Of a stretch of DNA of 64,000 nucleotides, positions 42,844 through 55,800 are shown one piece after another. The stretch's first letter is position 1. Each line of letters opens with the position of its first letter. Under the pieces are notes generated by a model. That model saw only the letters and a program-made list of their open reading frames with translations. It was not told the origin of the DNA and did not search any database. The stretch is from positions 32,832,988 to 32,896,987 of the forward strand of contig CALNVZ010003433.1 of assembly GCA_940671915.1 (NCBI GenBank). Reading direction: 5' to 3'. The DNA is from Paracentrotus lividus (lineage: Eukaryota; Echinodermata; Echinoidea; Camarodonta; Echinidae). Position numbers and translations under genes: made by a program.

Positions 42844-44056
42844 TGTCCCCGCCGAACGAGTTCGAGCAGGGGACTATGAAACGGGCTCCGTACGTGTGTA
42901 TGTGTGTCCGTCCGTCCGTCCGTCCATCCGTCCATCCGTCCGTCCGTCCGTCCAGTCCGTCCGTCCGTGCGTGCCGTATGTGACCAAAGAATCTTCAATT
43001 TGCTTACTCCTCGCCATTTTCATCCGATTTCGATTCCGTTTGCTTTATATGATAGCACTAGGTGATAGCTACAAAACTTCTTCACAGAATTTTTTGACCT
43101 TTGACCTTTGACCCTGATTTTTGACCTATAATGTTAATTGCCTACAAAAATGCTACTCCTTCGCCATTTTTCATCCGATTTCGATTCTGTTTTGCTTTAT
43201 GTGATAGCACTAGGTGAGGACTACAAAATTCTTCACGGAATTTTGACTTTTGACCCCTTTGACCTTTGACCTTGATTTTTTACCTTATATTGTTAATTGG
43301 CTAAAAAATGCTACTCCTTCGCCATTTTTCATCTGATTTCGATTCCGTTGGCATTATGTGATAGTACTAGTGAGGACTACAAAACTTCTTCGCGGAATTT
43401 TGACTTTTGACCCCTTTGACCTTTGACCTCTGACTTTTACTATATTGTACATTGGCTACAAAATGCTACTCCTTCACCATTTTCATCCGATTTTGATTCC
43501 GCTTGCTTTATGTGATAGCACTAGGTGAAGACTACACAAACTTCTTCACAGAATTTGACTTTTGACACCCTTTGACCTTTGACCTTGATTTTTGACCTTA
43601 TCTTGTACATTGGCTACAAAAATGCTACTCCTTCACCATTTTTCATCCGATTCTTTGATTCCGCTTGCTTTATGTGATAGCACTAGGTGAAGACTACAAA
43701 ACTTCTTCACGCGAATTTTGACTTTACCCCTTTGACCTTTGACCTTGATTTTGACTATATTGTACATTGGCTACAAAATGCTACTCCTTCGCCATTTTTT
43801 CATCCGATTTCGATTCCGTTTGCTGCAATCATGTGATAGCACTAAGGTTGAGTAGGACTACAAAACTTCTTTGCGAAATTTTGACTTTCACACCCCTTCT
43901 GAACCTTTGACCTTGACTCTTTAGCTTATATATTCGTACCATTGCGCTACCAAAATGCTCATTACTTCGCATTGTTTTACCCGATTTCATTCCGTTTGCC
44001 TTATGTGATAGCACTGATCGTGATATAATGGGAATTTTACATTATCGGCGGGGACA
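42844..44056. mobile_element. TIR element filled with ~155 bp tandem repeats
   Basis: Perfect 12-bp inverted ends TGTCCCCGCCGA / TCGGCGGGGACA. Just inside the left end is a small stem (CCCCGCCGAACGAG...CGAGCAGGGG), then a CCGT tetranucleotide run at about 42906-42968. The rest is about seven degenerate ~155 bp units with 'atgctactccttcgccattt', 'catccgatttcgattccg', 'atgtgatagcactaggtga' and TTTGACCTTTGACC. No coding capacity is visible. The ends with an internal tandem array recall non-autonomous elements whose centre is a satellite seed. Confidence 0.8.
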
Positions 44057-44569
44057 TATATTGCGCATCGCGTAGTTTACTAATCCACTTGTTTCACCTT
44101 CAATTGAAAATGATTTGTGGCAAACACATTTGATAATCGTGCTTAATTGGACTTTGTATAAACATAAAATGACTTTGCCCCAGTCGATGGCTTAGTCTTC
44201 AATGACTTAAATGGAATGTTCACATGTAATTATTTTTATTGCATAGTCAAAAAAATTCAATGGAATACCTCTTTGTTTACATGTACCAAATTTTTAAAGC
44301 CAATTTTTAACACTGGTCATGAAATTACATGTCTGACTCAAATTGAGTCTAAAACATTGATTCGTCATTTATTGGACTTTTTGAACAGTAAATTAAATAA
44401 ACAAGTTTTTAAATAGGATGTCACGTTTATTTGATGTCATAACTGTATAGAGAGCATGTGATGAGCACATGTTGATGGCCCAATTCAATGTGTTTCATAT
44501 TTTTAATTCTTTGTCACTCAACATGTATTTTTTTACCAAATCATTTGGTATTTATTTTCTATCAGTTAT

Positions 44570-45017
44570 TTTTCTCATTGTAGTCCATTATTGCTCGAGT
44601 TGCACTGGTTGCCTGTGAAGCACAGAATTCTTTTTAAGACAATGTTGATAGTATACAAAGCTCTTCACGGTAAAGCACCAGCCTACATTAAGGATCTCTT
44701 AAAATTGAAGTCATCAGTACAATCATCTTACAGCCTCCGTAGTTCAAAAGATAACACATTATTGAAATATCCGTCTGGAAAATCAAAGTCTACCCTTGGT
44801 GATAGAGCATTTACATATGCGGCTCCCAAATTATGGAACTCACTCCCACTCGTTATTAGGGAATCACCCACAGTTACTATGTTCAAAACTCAACCTAAGA
44901 CTTATCTTCTTAGTACTGCTCTCTAAAATGTATGATTTATATTGTTCTGCGCAGTAGAATATATTATTATAGTGGCTGCGTAATATAAATACTCTTTTAT
45001 TATTATTATTATTATTT
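44570..45017 (+). pseudogene. 3' end of a LINE (C-terminal reverse-transcriptase polyprotein tail)
   Basis: The frame 44582-44926 is open for about 114 codons. It carries the typical tail of L2/CR1-type ORF2: LHWLPVKHRI, YKALHGKAPAYI, YSLRSS, then GDRAFTYAAPKLWNSLP and a final FKTQPKTYL. The stop at 44924-44926 is followed by a short 3' UTR and a TTA/ATT tail at about 44996-45017. The 5' part is missing, as in a truncated insertion. It is a different copy and orientation from the LINE at 4505-7900. Confidence 0.85.
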
Positions 45018-48000
45018 TGAATGTGCAGTGTAAGAACTGTTTGCTTGTGTAACTTTTTTAAAAGAAAGGCACTGCCCACTATACCTTAAATGAATTATGC
45101 TTATATGTTTTGCTCCTTTAGGGTTTCGTAAAAATTTTGATAATATATAACTTATAAGATTCAGGTAATCCGTGTCTGAGCTTAAGTTTTGCGCTGGATA
45201 AATGATATTGTTTTTGTTTTTTCTATCTGGAGCTAAGATAATCGATCCATTTCAGTAAATGTACATTGTACCTTCTCCTCCCTCTTTTTAAGAACAACAA
45301 TGTAGACGTAGCAGTATATTAATCTCTGAGATTCTTGCCTTATATTGAATTTCTTTGTCCAATAGAGAGTTGCAATCATTATTTAGTGCTTTGGTTGTGG
45401 GATATTTCGAATTGGAGTTGAGTATACACATATAGAAATTTAGAAAATTAATACAAATTAAAATGAATTTGTAACATTGCAGCATTTTTATGATGATTAT
45501 AGTTACAATTATAGCCAGTAACCAACAATTTGCATTGTGTAAATCTGCATGATTCATATTTGCTATGCTTTAGTTCTATAAATCGAAAATTCTTCGCTTA
45601 TAATTGTTTATTCTTTTTCTTGAATATATCTGTGAGTTTACATCATACATGTATATCTTCTTATGGAGTATACACTAATAATGAACCGACTAGCTCTTAC
45701 ACCAAAAGTTAGTACTTGTCCAAAGTCATCATTTCAAATTTTCATAAGAGTATTATTAGTGAATTTAGATGAAAAGAAAAATGAATGAAAAGAACTCTTC
45801 CATATATTTGTCAGCCTTTGTGTTTGAGTGCACGTCAAAAAACTTCAAACAAACGAAAAATGAAGTAATATAATGTTTTGATGAGGTTCAACCATACCTC
45901 TTCAGAATGTATGATGATGAAGACTCATTAGTATGTTCTACTTTTCAATGTCTTTGAATGTGATGAAGACTCATTAGTATGTTCTACCTATTCAATGTCT
46001 TTGAATGTGATGGTTTTAAATATAATGTGAGTGATCAATTTGAACTGTTCTATTCAACTATGTGAAGACACAACAAGACTTTTTTAGGGCATTTCTCCCA
46101 ATCCTCATTTTAAACATGGGCCTATTGGCTCATTTTAATGAGACAAGTAGCTTTATACTCATGACCTCAATATAACAGGAGTGCACTGTATTTCTATTTT
46201 TGTTTCATACATTTAGATGCATGTACAACATACCAAAGATGCTTATATCATTATTTTGGTTGGATAATGGACTTTTAAGGTGCTCCCCTACACTTTAGTG
46301 TTTCTCTATGACATAAATGACTCGGCTACTCAAATCCATGAGTAACTCAGAAAAAGTATAACAGAGAATGGAATGAAAAGCTGGTCTTTCTGCATGGGGC
46401 AACATTAATAGATATTTATGAATTCATAGTAATCAGATTGATTGATACTCTGCTTTTGGTATGAAAGCAATGTTTCGCTATCTAGTATCTAGATAATAAT
46501 GAGCTAATCTAATGGAATCATTAAAATGACAAAGTGCTGTAATATATATTAAAGCTGTGCAATGCATTAATAGAAAAGACTATGGGTATAAACGAGCCAT
46601 GTACAATTGTGTAGTCAGATTATCGTGTATCCAGTGGAGAAGATTTGCACACACTTTCTTTTGTAAAGAAGGGTGATAAATAGATTCCCCCCCCCCCCTC
46701 ATAAACAAAAGGCAGTCATGCATATCCCTGCCATTGATTATATCGCTTAGAACAAGTATTTTGTTCTTAAAAATAGATTTTATCAACATTTTCTTGTATC
46801 ATACATTTTCCTTGTAGGTTAAACTGGTTTTATATCGAACTAAAAAGTTGAAATGCATATATACCATTTATGTGGAACATGTCAATATATTTTGTTGTTA
46901 TAGACATGAGCTTCTTTCCACCAAATTGTATTTTTAATTATTTTATTGTTCTGATAAGGTTTGCAGGAGGCATAAAAACATCAATTTAGTGATAGATGAT
47001 ACATTTGTGGGGCTCTCCCAATTACAGCTTCAAAATGTCACAAAAGAACTGGATGTTTTTTTTTTTTTAAGGATTATGCCTAAGTGTACTGTGCTGACAG
47101 GACCACACTATTTTTAAAAATATATATGAATTATATATAGATGTGTAATGAAATTGTAGACGTAAAGAAATTTCTATTTATATGTGGCTTTTCATGGAAT
47201 TAAAATGATAATCCCATTTTCTGTTCTCTCTAAATTCAGCTAAATGGGCTGTAATTTGTATTATGGTAATACTGTTAAGACTATCTTGTGATTCAGTATC
47301 AAAGCTTAAAGAAATAGCCATTATGGTTACACATATATTTACATGTAACTTTTACTTTTAGGGGTCATTTCATTAGATACTGGTATATTTAACAATTATC
47401 AAACCTAGGAACTTGACGAAACTTTGAAACTCAATTAATGAATTAATTTGACTAGTGTAATATGATTTTCATTCGATTTTAAATCACGAATGAGTATCAG
47501 GCCTGACAGACATGGACAAACTATGAAAGAAGCCACCATTATGAGTAGTACACACATTTATAATGCCTTAGAAATTACAAATGCTATATATGTGTCAGAG
47601 ATTTGAACCTGTTATCCCCATGTAACCGTCCTAAATAGTTTCATTTTTAAGACAGTTGAAATTAATTGTCATCTTTATTTTTTATTGATGTTATGTCCAT
47701 GCATGTTCTGTTGCTTTGGGAATAGGCAAATGATTGATATACACTCATGATATTCATGGATTATTTAGCAATTAAGTGTGTGCACCAGATAAATAAATTA
47801 CATAGTTATTTTGATTATTGCATCAGTCCACATTGAATCCTTTTCTTTTGTTTTATCTATTAACAGACCTTACAAAATGTATGTTTATTTTGTTTTTGGT
47901 TCATTTTGACATAAATTAATCTCACTTCAAAGGGTTTTATTGGTACTAGAATGAAATGCATATAACAAAATTGAAAAAGGATCAAGTTTTTAATCAGATG

Positions 48001-48040
48001 ATGTGTAATATTCTCACAAGCTATTACTATCATCACCATC
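45018..48040. other. intergenic, no gene recognised
   Basis: AT-rich sequence. It contains a two-copy tandem duplication of about 49 bp at 45915-46010 (GATGAAGACTCATTAGTATG block) and a C run near 46687. No domain, splice structure or RNA gene was seen. Confidence 0.5.
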
Positions 48041-48049
48041 ATTGGCCCC

Positions 48050-48272
48050 TATTCACAAAGGTGTACTAAGTTAAGCCATAGTTTAAATCTGTTGTTAGCA
48101 AATGTGACACAATCTCGAACAGTAGATTTTCTATTTATCAGAATTTTTGGAACTAAAACTATTAAAAACTGCCTGAATCCAGTAACGTGTGAGGAACATA
48201 ACCATGTAGACAGATTTGTTCATTTTTAAACCACATATTTAAGCTATGGCATGACTTAGTACTTTGAGAATA
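48050..48272. mobile_element. TTCACAAAGGTG inverted-repeat element, copy 2
   Basis: The left end ATTCACAAAGGTGTACTAAG and right end CTTAGTACTTTGAGAAT pair, with TAAGCCATAGTTTAAAT / ATTTAAGCTATGGCA inside. It is related to 31132-31430 and 54469-54624. Confidence 0.75.
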
Positions 48273-48675
48273 CAAACCATTATTCCCATCATTTGTAATT
48301 CCACAATTGTCACACCCAACATCAATAGTCCAACCATTTTAATCATCAGTAGTCATGGTGAAATGCCACTTGGGCTACAGTCCTCTGATCCAGTCCTACT
48401 TGGTCAAATCCTGTTTTCATTTATAACCAGTTCATCTACAAGCCATTTGATCTTTTTGATATTTAGCCCATATACCATGTGGTCAATTTTATTTGGCTAT
48501 ACCCATTTTGTCCAACACCACCTATGTTTATATGAATTGACAATGACCAAAATTCTCATTAAAGTCCCAGACCGGACCGAGAAATGAAAACCAAAATTAC
48601 ATATAAAACGAAAGCTAATATTTCTTCCTAATACAACAATTCCCAATTTAAGCATTTTTATCTTCCATTTAGAAA

Positions 48676-49054
48676 GTATTTCATTAAAAAGGTGATCGAA
48701 CCTCAACCAGGCCATCCCTCCCAAGTACTCGTAAAAGTACCCCTATTATATAATGCGGCTGATGACGTCAAAGAAGTTTAAGGGAATGCTGCTGCCAGGC
48801 ATGATAGGGTTTCGGCTTTAGAAAACTTGTTTGTATTGCTATGTCAGAACATTAGACCCCATGTGTGCTAGAATTCTATTGTTCTGACATAGCAATACAA
48901 ACGTGTTTTCTAAAGGCGAAACCCAATCATGCCTGGCAGTAGCATTCCCTTAAACTTCTTTGACGTCACCAGCCGCATTATATAATAGGGGTACTTTTAC
49001 GAGTACTTGGGAGGGATGGCCTGGTTGAGGTTCGATCATCTTTTTATGAATACT
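48676..49054. mobile_element. long foldback element, ~170 bp arms
   Basis: The left arm (about 48676-48850) and right arm (about 48881-49054) are nearly identical inverted copies around a 30-nt loop. They include TGACGTCA-like TGACGTC words, CCATCCCTCCCAAGTACTCG and ATTGCTATGTCAGAAC. It sits between stretches of GTCCAA/GTCTA-type repeats (48285-48540 and 49140-49360), so it has probably inserted into an older element. There is no coding content. Confidence 0.85.
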
Positions 49055-49364
49055 GTTATGAAATTTATTTTTTTAAATTTATTTTGGGGGTATTTATGTT
49101 ATACGCCTACTTAGCTTTCAATCGATGTAAGGTTGTATTTACTCCGTCAACGGTCTTGAAGAAAAATGGGAAACAGATAGTAGACAAAGTGGTAAATTAG
49201 CCCATGTGGACAGTAGACTCTAGAAATGAGATTTGGCCCCTGTGAGTATTAAACCAAATAGAAATTAGTTCAAAGTAATAACAGACCAAATGGATGTAGC
49301 CAATGCGGGATAAGACGATCTGAATTATCAATCATTTACTTGTCGACCAAGTGGATATATATCT

Positions 49365-49440
49365 TGACCACACCATCATCACCATCATCATCGCCATCAT
49401 CATTACCATCATCTTCATCATCATCAGCATCAAAATCATA
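49365..49440. repeat. CAT/ATC microsatellite
   Basis: Imperfect CATCAT/CACCAT run. The methionine-rich reverse frame across it is a shadow. Confidence 0.85.
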
Positions 49441-51833
49441 ATCATTGGAAAAAGTACACCAAATAAATGAAAAATCAACACTCTGTTCGATGGTATCTTG
49501 CACCGTCTAATTGCATAAAACACATACACTGTTAGAAGACCTAACAACCCAGTATTGATACAATACATTGTCCACATCTAGTAATAGTAATCACATACAA
49601 AGACCTGCTCATATAATGACAGATGTCATTGTTTCATATTCAGGGAAATTATAGGGGTCTAGAGCAATAAAAGAAAAGCCAATATGGGACATTCTATATG
49701 TATTCACTAATAGCAGAAAGATTAGATTAATAGAACTTTATCATTACTTTGGGACCTCATTAATTTTTATTTGAATTTTTATGTCCAACCATGGATTCTA
49801 GAATCCATGGTCCAACAAAAGAACTATCACTGCGCATTTTATAGATAAACAGCAAATAATAGTGGGAAATTAAAACAATATGATTTAAATGAAAATAGCC
49901 TTCTTCACTACTCGATTCATTATTCAATCAAGATTTTGCTTCTCGGCAGCAAGTAAGAAAATGCGGTTGCCACCTAAAGTCCAATGGAGATTGCTGCTGG
50001 TAAGCATCCCACAAAGCGATTAAAGAAGTATTTTTGTAATGGAGAAATCTACTTTCTATCAATTCACCAATTAGATGAACTCAGTTGCGGATCCAGCAAT
50101 CGGCTCTGACAACAGATTTACACAGACCATATCTTCTGGGGATGTATTATCCCCAAACAACAACATGGGTCATGTAAATTCTTTGTCAGAGCCGACACTT
50201 GATCCCCAACTGTGAACCTACAATGTTTCAAAACACACCCTGGCTAGAAATTCCAATGCAAGCAGAGAACACTCCAAATTATGTTGCCACAAATAATCAT
50301 TATTTTGTCAATAATATTCATGTAGAGTATGCATGAAATTCCTTCAGCCAAAGTTCTAGAAATGTACAATATAAGACATGCCAATCTCTCTCCATAATTA
50401 ACGCAAAAAAAAATAAAAAATGGTTAAGAGATAAATGCACACAAATGGTCGCATGCAGCACTTCTTTCAAATTCCTTATTGTATCACTTTTCACTGGGCA
50501 CATAAATATTAAATCTGTACCAAATAAACAAATTTTTGGAAATCCATTGTTGGTGACAAAAAAAAAACAACAACAATAAAAAACAAACATACATATTAGG
50601 AGACAATACTGAATATATGATGATCTTATACTAGTGTTCTAACCGACTTCTTCTCTATGTCCATATCAATTTCATTAGATAACTAGACACTGCATATAAT
50701 ATATTAGTATTCCTGAAAAATAGAATTGAATTCATGATTCGATTACACTCTCCATAGCATAAGGCAAACCCAGCTGCACACGGATCAGTATATCAATCCT
50801 AAAAATAGAATCAAATCTACCCGTATTCTACTACTATATGATAGAAAAATAGATCAAAATCATTTAGCTATTCATACCAAATTACAATATCATGTAAATA
50901 AGTCTCAGAATCACAGCAAGGAAATAACCAGTGCAAATATACATGTACAGTCACTCTTGAAGGTATACAATCATGGATTTGGTTTAGGTAAGAATGCTTC
51001 TTTTCTTCGACTACACTTCCATGTAAAATACTGTATTCCGATGCAAAAACAACCAAGTCAGCAGATTTTTCTAGCCTAGAAATCACTTTCAAGTGTGCAC
51101 AGAGAAAACAAAAGCATTCTCAATGTCACAATGCCCAAGATTGCATCCTCTCATATATTCAAGAATCCACTCCATGCAATCAATTTTTTTAGGGTAAAAT
51201 ATGAGAAGTTTAACATGGTCTGTCTGAAACTGTGCAACTGGCTGCGACTAAATTTTGAAAGAAATTGTGATAAGGTTTCATATTCTATATTGGATAGAGA
51301 ATTTTTGTTTTCCTTAGTAAGGTCCTGAATTGTGAAGTGAATAGGTGTATCGAAATTACAAGATTGTAATGGCATTTCCAGTTTCATATAATACCAAATC
51401 GACCGAGAATCGCTATGACATCACTCTGATCTGTGATTGATGTCCGATGTGGCCTTTTTTATATTGATATTTGTGTGATCATTGGGGAACTCAGTCATAT
51501 ACAATTTACATATCGAATCTCTCTAACCAATCTTATTGCCATTTCTATCTAAATCCAGTCGAAGCTATTCACACTGTGTGATGCATACTTAGATAAGCTG
51601 ACAGATATAGCAAGCAAAAGTATACAGCATACAGCTTCACCGGTTGTGTCAAAATAGCAATTTCACAACCTATCAAAAAAAAATTTGCATAAATTTGAAA
51701 TTCAGTGTATATACATTTATTTCAAAAATGTAAATTGCGGCACTTTCGATATTCAGAGCAAGTTTGGAGATAAATATTTTTACAAATGCCCATAAAAATT
51801 TATTAATGACACAGGAATACACACCAATATCAG
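49441..51833. other. intergenic, no gene recognised
   Basis: AT-rich sequence without a recognisable domain or RNA gene. A short inverted pair lies at 50092-50212 (GATCC-GCAATCGGCTCTGACA against TGTCAGAGCCGACACTTGATC), probably another small TIR element. Confidence 0.45.
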
Positions 51834-51880
51834 AGAGAGAGAGAGAGAGAAAGACAGAGAGGGGAGAGAGAGAAGGAAGG
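51834..51880. repeat. GA microsatellite
   Basis: AG dinucleotide run with minor interruptions (GAGAGA, then GGGGAGAGAGAG). Confidence 0.9.
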
Positions 51881-52108
51881 GATAGAATGAATATAGAATT
51901 TCCACTTCTCCTTCCATAATCTTTGACTTTAAATGAATAAAATACCCGAAAATTCTAGGTCCACCCCAATGTTCCAACAACAGTGTATTTTGCGTACATA
52001 ACAAGTGTGCAGGTTGGACTTTTCCCCCCTGCAACACTTCAGGGTTAGCACATTGCCATAAAAGTATTATACAGAGCCAGAACATTTCCAACACCACTGC
52101 ATATCGCC

Positions 52109-52242
52109 AGGGTACCTTTGAATAATTTGTTTATTATAGTGACTTTACCATCAATGGTAACTTTTATGAAATACTGCATTTTATTTGGCTGTTGAGTAAT
52201 GTTACCATGATATAATACCAACTGCTTATGCAATGACACCCT
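52109..52242. repeat. small inverted-end repeat, copy 2
   Basis: Matches 35970-36143: starts AGGGTACCTTTGAATAA and ends TTATGCAATGACACCCT, with ACCATCAATGGTAACTT and ATGAAATACTGCA inside. Confidence 0.6.
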
Positions 52243-52664
52243 GATGTTTTGTCCACTTTAAGGTCTTATTACATGCATGGAAGAAAAAGCGCCTGTTTAT
52301 ATCCATCAATCGATGCCACAGTCGGGTATTTGAATCAGGATTTATAAGACCACATAAGGCAAAACAAATTTGATGACAGAAAATAAACTTGATAATGAGT
52401 CAAATTCATTTACTGACTAGGCTTCATTAGTTGGTGAAGATTAATAGACCAGTTTACAAAGTTATCATAATTTTATGCATACTTTTCAAACAAAGGTTGT
52501 TCTTAAGAACCTGAAAGCTTGCCTGAGGCTTGCCTGACATAGCAACAACTAATGTATGCAAACAGGATTCCATGTATTGTAGTTCATTCTTTTATTACAG
52601 ATTGTTTGAATACCTTGTTACTATGTCGCCAGGATGGATAAATTATAATAACTTAGTAAACTGG

Positions 52665-52670
52665 TTTATT
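52665..52670 (-). terminator. candidate AATAAA polyadenylation signal of MTHFD2
   Basis: TTTATT on the + strand is AATAAA on the - strand, 139 bp past the stop codon at 52809-52811. Another lies near 52584, so the exact 3' end is uncertain. Confidence 0.45.
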
Positions 52671-52808
52671 CAATGAATTTTCATGTCATGACGCTCTTTC
52701 AATATATCATAACATCGGTTTTCATGGCGGCATTCCTAAAATACCTGGTGAAAAGACCAGATTCTGGCATCACTTGACAGATATAAATGGAACCCAAGTT
52801 GAATGAGA

Positions 52809-55800
52809 TCAACTGCTTGATGCTGCAGCCTGAGCTTGACGTTGAAGGTTTATCTTAGCTGCTTCCATGGTGTTCTTCATGAGCATAGCGACAGTCATCG
52901 GTCCCACACCACCGGGCACTGGGGTGATGTAACTCGCCTTCTGAGATACCTCTGTAAAATTCAAAGTGGTAGATAGAAAACAAACATTAATATTAGATCC
53001 TATGACAACTCCATTTACGCGTATTCCTATATCCTCTGAGGGAGGGTGCTATGATATCACGACATCATATGCATAAGGTCTATTGCCTTCATATAGTATT
53101 ACAGACACTTTAAAGTTTATATCTGAAGTGGTTCTTAAAATATCACAATAACGGGAAAGCGAGAAGGACATACAGACAACCTAAAAATATGCCACATGCA
53201 TAAAAATGGTAATCATATATCCCATGGTTGCTCAGTAAGTAAATTTGCCAATTAGTCTAAACCAACTTTGCCCATTTCGTCTCATTCCACATGGTCTAAC
53301 TACATTTTGTCTACAACCATTTTATCTAATTTCCATTTTGTCTAATGTCCATTTCATCTAATGTCCACTTGGTCTAACACCACTTGGTAACTTCCAGTAA
53401 CAAACTTGTGATAGACCAAATATCAATTTAGGGATTAGACCATAATGCAATTAGACAAATTGGCAATTATACCAAGTGAGATTTAGACTAAGGAAAACTA
53501 AGACCAAATTGTTAGTAGACCAAATGGGTTTAGCCCATGTCGCATTAGACATCTAGAGAATTGGACCAACTGCTTTTAGACCAAGTGGATATAAACCACT
53601 CAGTATACAATTTTTTATCTTACCTTCATAATTGACATCTCCTACTAGCTTGAATTTCCCTGTAGTTTCATCTTTAACCCTGTTGATACCGACATCGATG
53701 ACGGCCACACCGTCTTTCACCATATCACCGGTGATCAGGTTGGGTATACCAACAGCTACTACGATGATATCAGCTGACTTGACAAAGCGATTGAGCTGCT
53801 CGGGAGGGGTGTATCGATGGCACAGTGTCACGGTAGCATCCATTCCCATACCAGACGCTGTGTAATTAAATACAAGGGGGTAGGGTGAAAGGTTACGTAC
53901 AAACATTACAAAAGAGTTTTGTCGAATTAAAAAATTCAATTTGACAAGACAACTAACCATTTCATTGGTAACATCTTGTCTTGAAATATATAAATTAGAC
54001 TAAACCTATTCTTCATCTGGGTTTATTTATATCCAGGTAAACTGTCATATCAATAAGCAATGGAAGCAAACTGTTATCTGGAGGGTTTTCCCAAGCTAGG
54101 CTTTGGCTCTAGATCTTGATTACTGTCACATTTGCTTAATTTGTTGTTTTCTTATTTTTATGGCACTGTCCCGCAATGCATCTTCTTAAGAAGCGTATAC
54201 TATGCCCTTAATAATATTTTTTTAAATAATAATTATTATTATTATTTTGGGGCTGCACTGTTCCATTATTGGGTATATATTTGAAAGAGCCAAATAAATA
54301 AATAAATAGGTGGGGCGCCAGATGCAACTTCCGTTGGCCACTCTTAGAGCGATGAAAACAAAGCCGGCCGGGAGTCTAGGCATGGTGCTTTTTTAACATT
54401 TCAGTTAACCACTAGATCTTGAGGAACTAAACTAGTGAAGATGTTTTCATCAATTTGTGGGATAGACTCATTGGCCCGAATTCACAAACGTGGTTTAGTT
54501 AGTCCATGGTCTAAATCAATTGTTTAAACCACGGATTTAGACCATGGTCTAAATTTTGGTATTCACAAACCACCTGATTTAGACCATGGACTAACTAAAC
54601 CACGTTTGTGAATTCGGGCCAATGTTGTCAATGACCTTTGAATAAAACAGGGGTGTGAGAGCTGGTTAAAAAAAAAGTCTGAAAAAATCTGAAGTGAATA
54701 ATGTGCACGAACCCTATGTGCGCAAAGCGCACATCACGAGCGCGAAACGCGAAGTCCCTTAAGGCCGGGGTCCATGGAAGCTCTGGGGTATTAGATGCTC
54801 TCTGGTGCAACTTAGGCTAATTTTGGAAACTATTTCTATCAATTTCAATTGCTGTTTTTGAGAAAAAAACACTTAATTTTTTCCATACCTTGGTATTTGA
54901 GGCTTGAAAATTTTCATCTGGGACAAACACTGTACTTCTAAATAATATGCTGCCTGGCACCTGGCATTTGCTGGTAACAAGTTGAAAAAAAAACAGCAGG
55001 CAACTCTCAACTTTGCAGTGAAATCCAATTCTATACAGTCATGTATAAGAGTTCAAAAAGTGTTTGTGAATTCAAATTTGCAAATGCGCGGCTGATTCCG
55101 GACGCCGGTCCGAATATCAAGATTTTGACCGCCGGTGGTTTCGGCGATCTCAATCCCGGTTTGCCGTACGCGACTGAGCGGGGCTCAAAATTCACTCCGC
55201 CGCCGCGATCGGCGGTCAATGTCGCTTCCGGGTTGAGATCGGCGGTAGTATAGCTCGCTCACCGTATGTGAATGGCTAAAATGCACGTGCGATTTACGAT
55301 AAATTACTCACGTTTTCGGTCGTTTGGATGAGCTCCACTTGTGTTTCCAAGAATTAAAGTCTCGGCGAGCGTGCACATATTCTATGCACTGCAATGAATT
55401 GTTTTCGCAGTCAGTTACGCGGTACTACTTGCGTGGATACGTTATGAGCGGTGGTTTGTCGGCATGTGCGCATGTGAGAATGATTAAGCTACTGAAAAAA
55501 GGGTAAATTTTGGTGGTTTTTTCCGTCGCAAGAATACTAGCTAACTTCAGTGCGAAGTTTATATGCTTTTCTATGGACAATTATGCCTGAGCTGAGAACT
55601 GAAGTTTACCGCTTTTCTGAAGCGCGCGTTTCCGACTTTTGGATCTCGATCCGGGAAGGAAAAAAAAAAGCGATAAATGTAGATTGGTTTTTGAGGGAAA
55701 AAATCGGAATTCCGCGTAAAATCAGAGATTTCACAGCCCTGATAAAAGTGCCTGGATTACTGTGCCAGCCTTTATCCCATTCAAAGATGCCAACCCTACA

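Noticed and set aside
48676..49054. Assembly artefact explanation for the large palindrome
   Set aside because: The arms are not identical (scattered substitutions, a distinct 30-nt loop) and the outer flanks differ, so a chimeric fold-back read is less likely than a real inverted repeat.
55041..55253. 70-codon + strand frame across the CpG-rich intron segment
   Set aside because: No domain, no splice context and no second copy to compare. Kept only as a composition anomaly.
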